From Nitrospira sp. (GTDB taxonomy: Bacteria > Nitrospirota > Nitrospiria > Nitrospirales > Nitrospiraceae): a stretch of DNA of 6,831 nt. The DNA lies in assembly GCA_015904045.1 (NCBI GenBank), contig JABMDG010000173.1:1-6831 (forward strand), read 5' to 3'. A program made the translations under genes and the position numbers. The notes under the pieces are model-generated. The model saw only the letters and a program-made list of their open reading frames with translations. It ran no database searches and had not been told where the DNA came from. Positions 5,971-6,831 of this stretch are shown piece by piece. How positions within the stretch are numbered: position 1 is the first letter of the stretch; the number at the start of each line of letters is the position of its first letter.

Positions 5971-6831
5971 TCAACTGATCACTTCCACGAGTCCATAGAC
6001 AGGACGTTTCTTGCCCCCATACTCCAGCTCGCCATCGACCACCACCATCGAGAACCCACCGATCGCCCAGTTCCAAATGCCGGTCCTCGAGACTTGTTTA
6101 AGGATCAACACAGCCGGCCCCTGTGGCCCCGTCCAAGTGATACGCCAGGCGGTCGGCCAGCGATACAAGCCCCGGGCTCGTTCTTGGTCAAGCACCGCAA
6201 CGGTTAATTCCTTCATCGAGTCCGTTGCACCGTTGAAAACCGTAAATCCATCCAGGAAGCCCATGAGTGGGGCAAGACGCTTACTGTGCTGGCGATGCAG
6301 GTACACATCATCCGTCCCTGTCTTTAGATAAAACCCTTGGTATTCGTTCAACAGGTCCCAATACGTGTGCGTAAGGCGATTGAAGTCCGGCATCATGAAG
6401 TATTCATGAATCACTCGCCCCGGAATGACCCGGTCCCGCCAGGTCAACACCGCTGGGGCCGATCCCATCCAGACGACCGCGCCGTCATGCCGCCGATTGG
6501 TTCGCAGTTCTATCGGCTCAATTCTGAGCATGAGTTGATTGCTCTCGCCCACAATCGTCATGCCCGTTCTTGGAGTACCTTGAAATTGAAAAAATGGTGA
6601 ACCAGGGATCGTCTTGAGTTCTTTCCCGACATTCTCGTACCCGCTGTTTCCATTGAGCCTCGCCCATCCGGTTTTCTCATCGTGCAGCACCAGGAAGTGC
6701 TGCGCTTGATAGGCCTCCCCATCCCGCCCACGATTGTTGTCCAATGCAAACACCACAGGCCCCTGGCTGTCTTGTCCTACAAACGAAAAGTAGTCGGACA
6801 CGTAGAGAAGCGACGACGGTGGGAGATCATC
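5971..6831 (-). CDS. Uncharacterised beta-rich protein, C-terminal ~287 codons; 5'-partial
   Basis: I do not recognise this family by name. The frame is open from the window edge at 6831 to the TGA at 5971-5973. GTG at 6801-6799 could be read as a start, but in-frame codons upstream (reading DDLPPSSLLYV) continue sensibly and no ribosome-binding site is visible, so the gene very likely begins outside the window. The sequence is dominated by predicted short beta strands with many Trp/Tyr/Phe and Gly residues (for example AVVWMGSAPAVLTWRDRVIPG, split by turns; WRITWTGPQGPAVLIL; GGFSMVVVDGELEYGG), ending in VYGLVEVIS. No membrane helices or cysteine-rich sites are seen. A two-domain lipocalin-like fold of the AttH/CrtC (carotenoid hydratase-like) type is a guess from the strand pattern only. 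It converges with trmL, leaving 26 bases between the stops. Confidence 0.72.
   Translation of the reverse strand, partial: DDLPPSSLLYVSDYFSFVGQDSQGPVVFALDNNRGRDGEAYQAQHFLVLHDEKTGWARLNGNSGYENVGKELKTIPGSPFFQFQGTPRTGMTIVGESNQLMLRIEPIELRTNRRHDGAVVWMGSAPAVLTWRDRVIPGRVIHEYFMMPDFNRLTHTYWDLLNEYQGFYLKTGTDDVYLHRQHSKRLAPLMGFLDGFTVFNGATDSMKELTVAVLDQERARGLYRWPTAWRITWTGPQGPAVLILKQVSRTGIWNWAIGGFSMVVVDGELEYGGKKRPVYGLVEVIS

Noticed and set aside
6799..6801. GTG as start of the minus-strand gene
   Set aside because: The frame stays open to the window edge, the upstream codons look like normal protein, and no ribosome-binding site is seen. It is probably internal.

Overview
The window looks like chromosomal DNA from a Gram-negative bacterium. 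It is moderately GC-rich, and it encodes an outer-membrane beta-barrel exporter with a signal peptide. The composition, the compact gene layout and the TTGAC / TGATACnCT type promoter would fit a Nitrospira-like member of Nitrospirota. That placement is an inference from general impression; no marker gene here proves it.

Positions 1-4277 are a cellulose (beta-1,4-glucan) synthesis and export module. The first reading frame is already open at base 1 and runs to 2670. Its first ~120 codons resemble the C-terminal part of a GH8 (BcsZ-type) endoglucanase. It continues without a stop into a complete BcsA-type membrane glycosyltransferase, and then into two consecutive PilZ-like domains, each with an RxxxR and a DxSxxG motif. 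The visible polypeptide is therefore GH8 - GT2 - PilZ - PilZ, with the N-terminal part outside the window. A 4-base ATGA overlap links it to a short BcsC-type protein (signal peptide, about five TPR-like units, BcsC C-terminal barrel). Together the two genes could polymerise UDP-glucose under c-di-GMP control, trim the glucan in the periplasm, and export it through the outer membrane. No bcsB lies in the visible part.

Positions 4278-5411 hold a 108-base gap with a good sigma-70-like promoter, then galE (UDP-glucose 4-epimerase) starting at a GTG behind a clear ribosome-binding site. GalE acts on the same nucleotide-sugar pool that BcsA uses. Its substrate-gate position carries Cys rather than the Tyr of the E. 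coli enzyme, which suggests it may also handle UDP-GlcNAc/UDP-GalNAc.

Positions 5412-5944 hold trmL, the tRNA wobble-nucleotide 2'-O-methyltransferase. It is a housekeeping gene with no obvious ribosome-binding site and a possible extended -10 element just before its start. From 5971 to the window end, on the opposite strand and converging with trmL, is the C-terminal ~287 codons of a beta-rich protein I cannot name. No RNA genes, insertion sequences, CRISPR arrays or convincing rho-independent terminators were seen.
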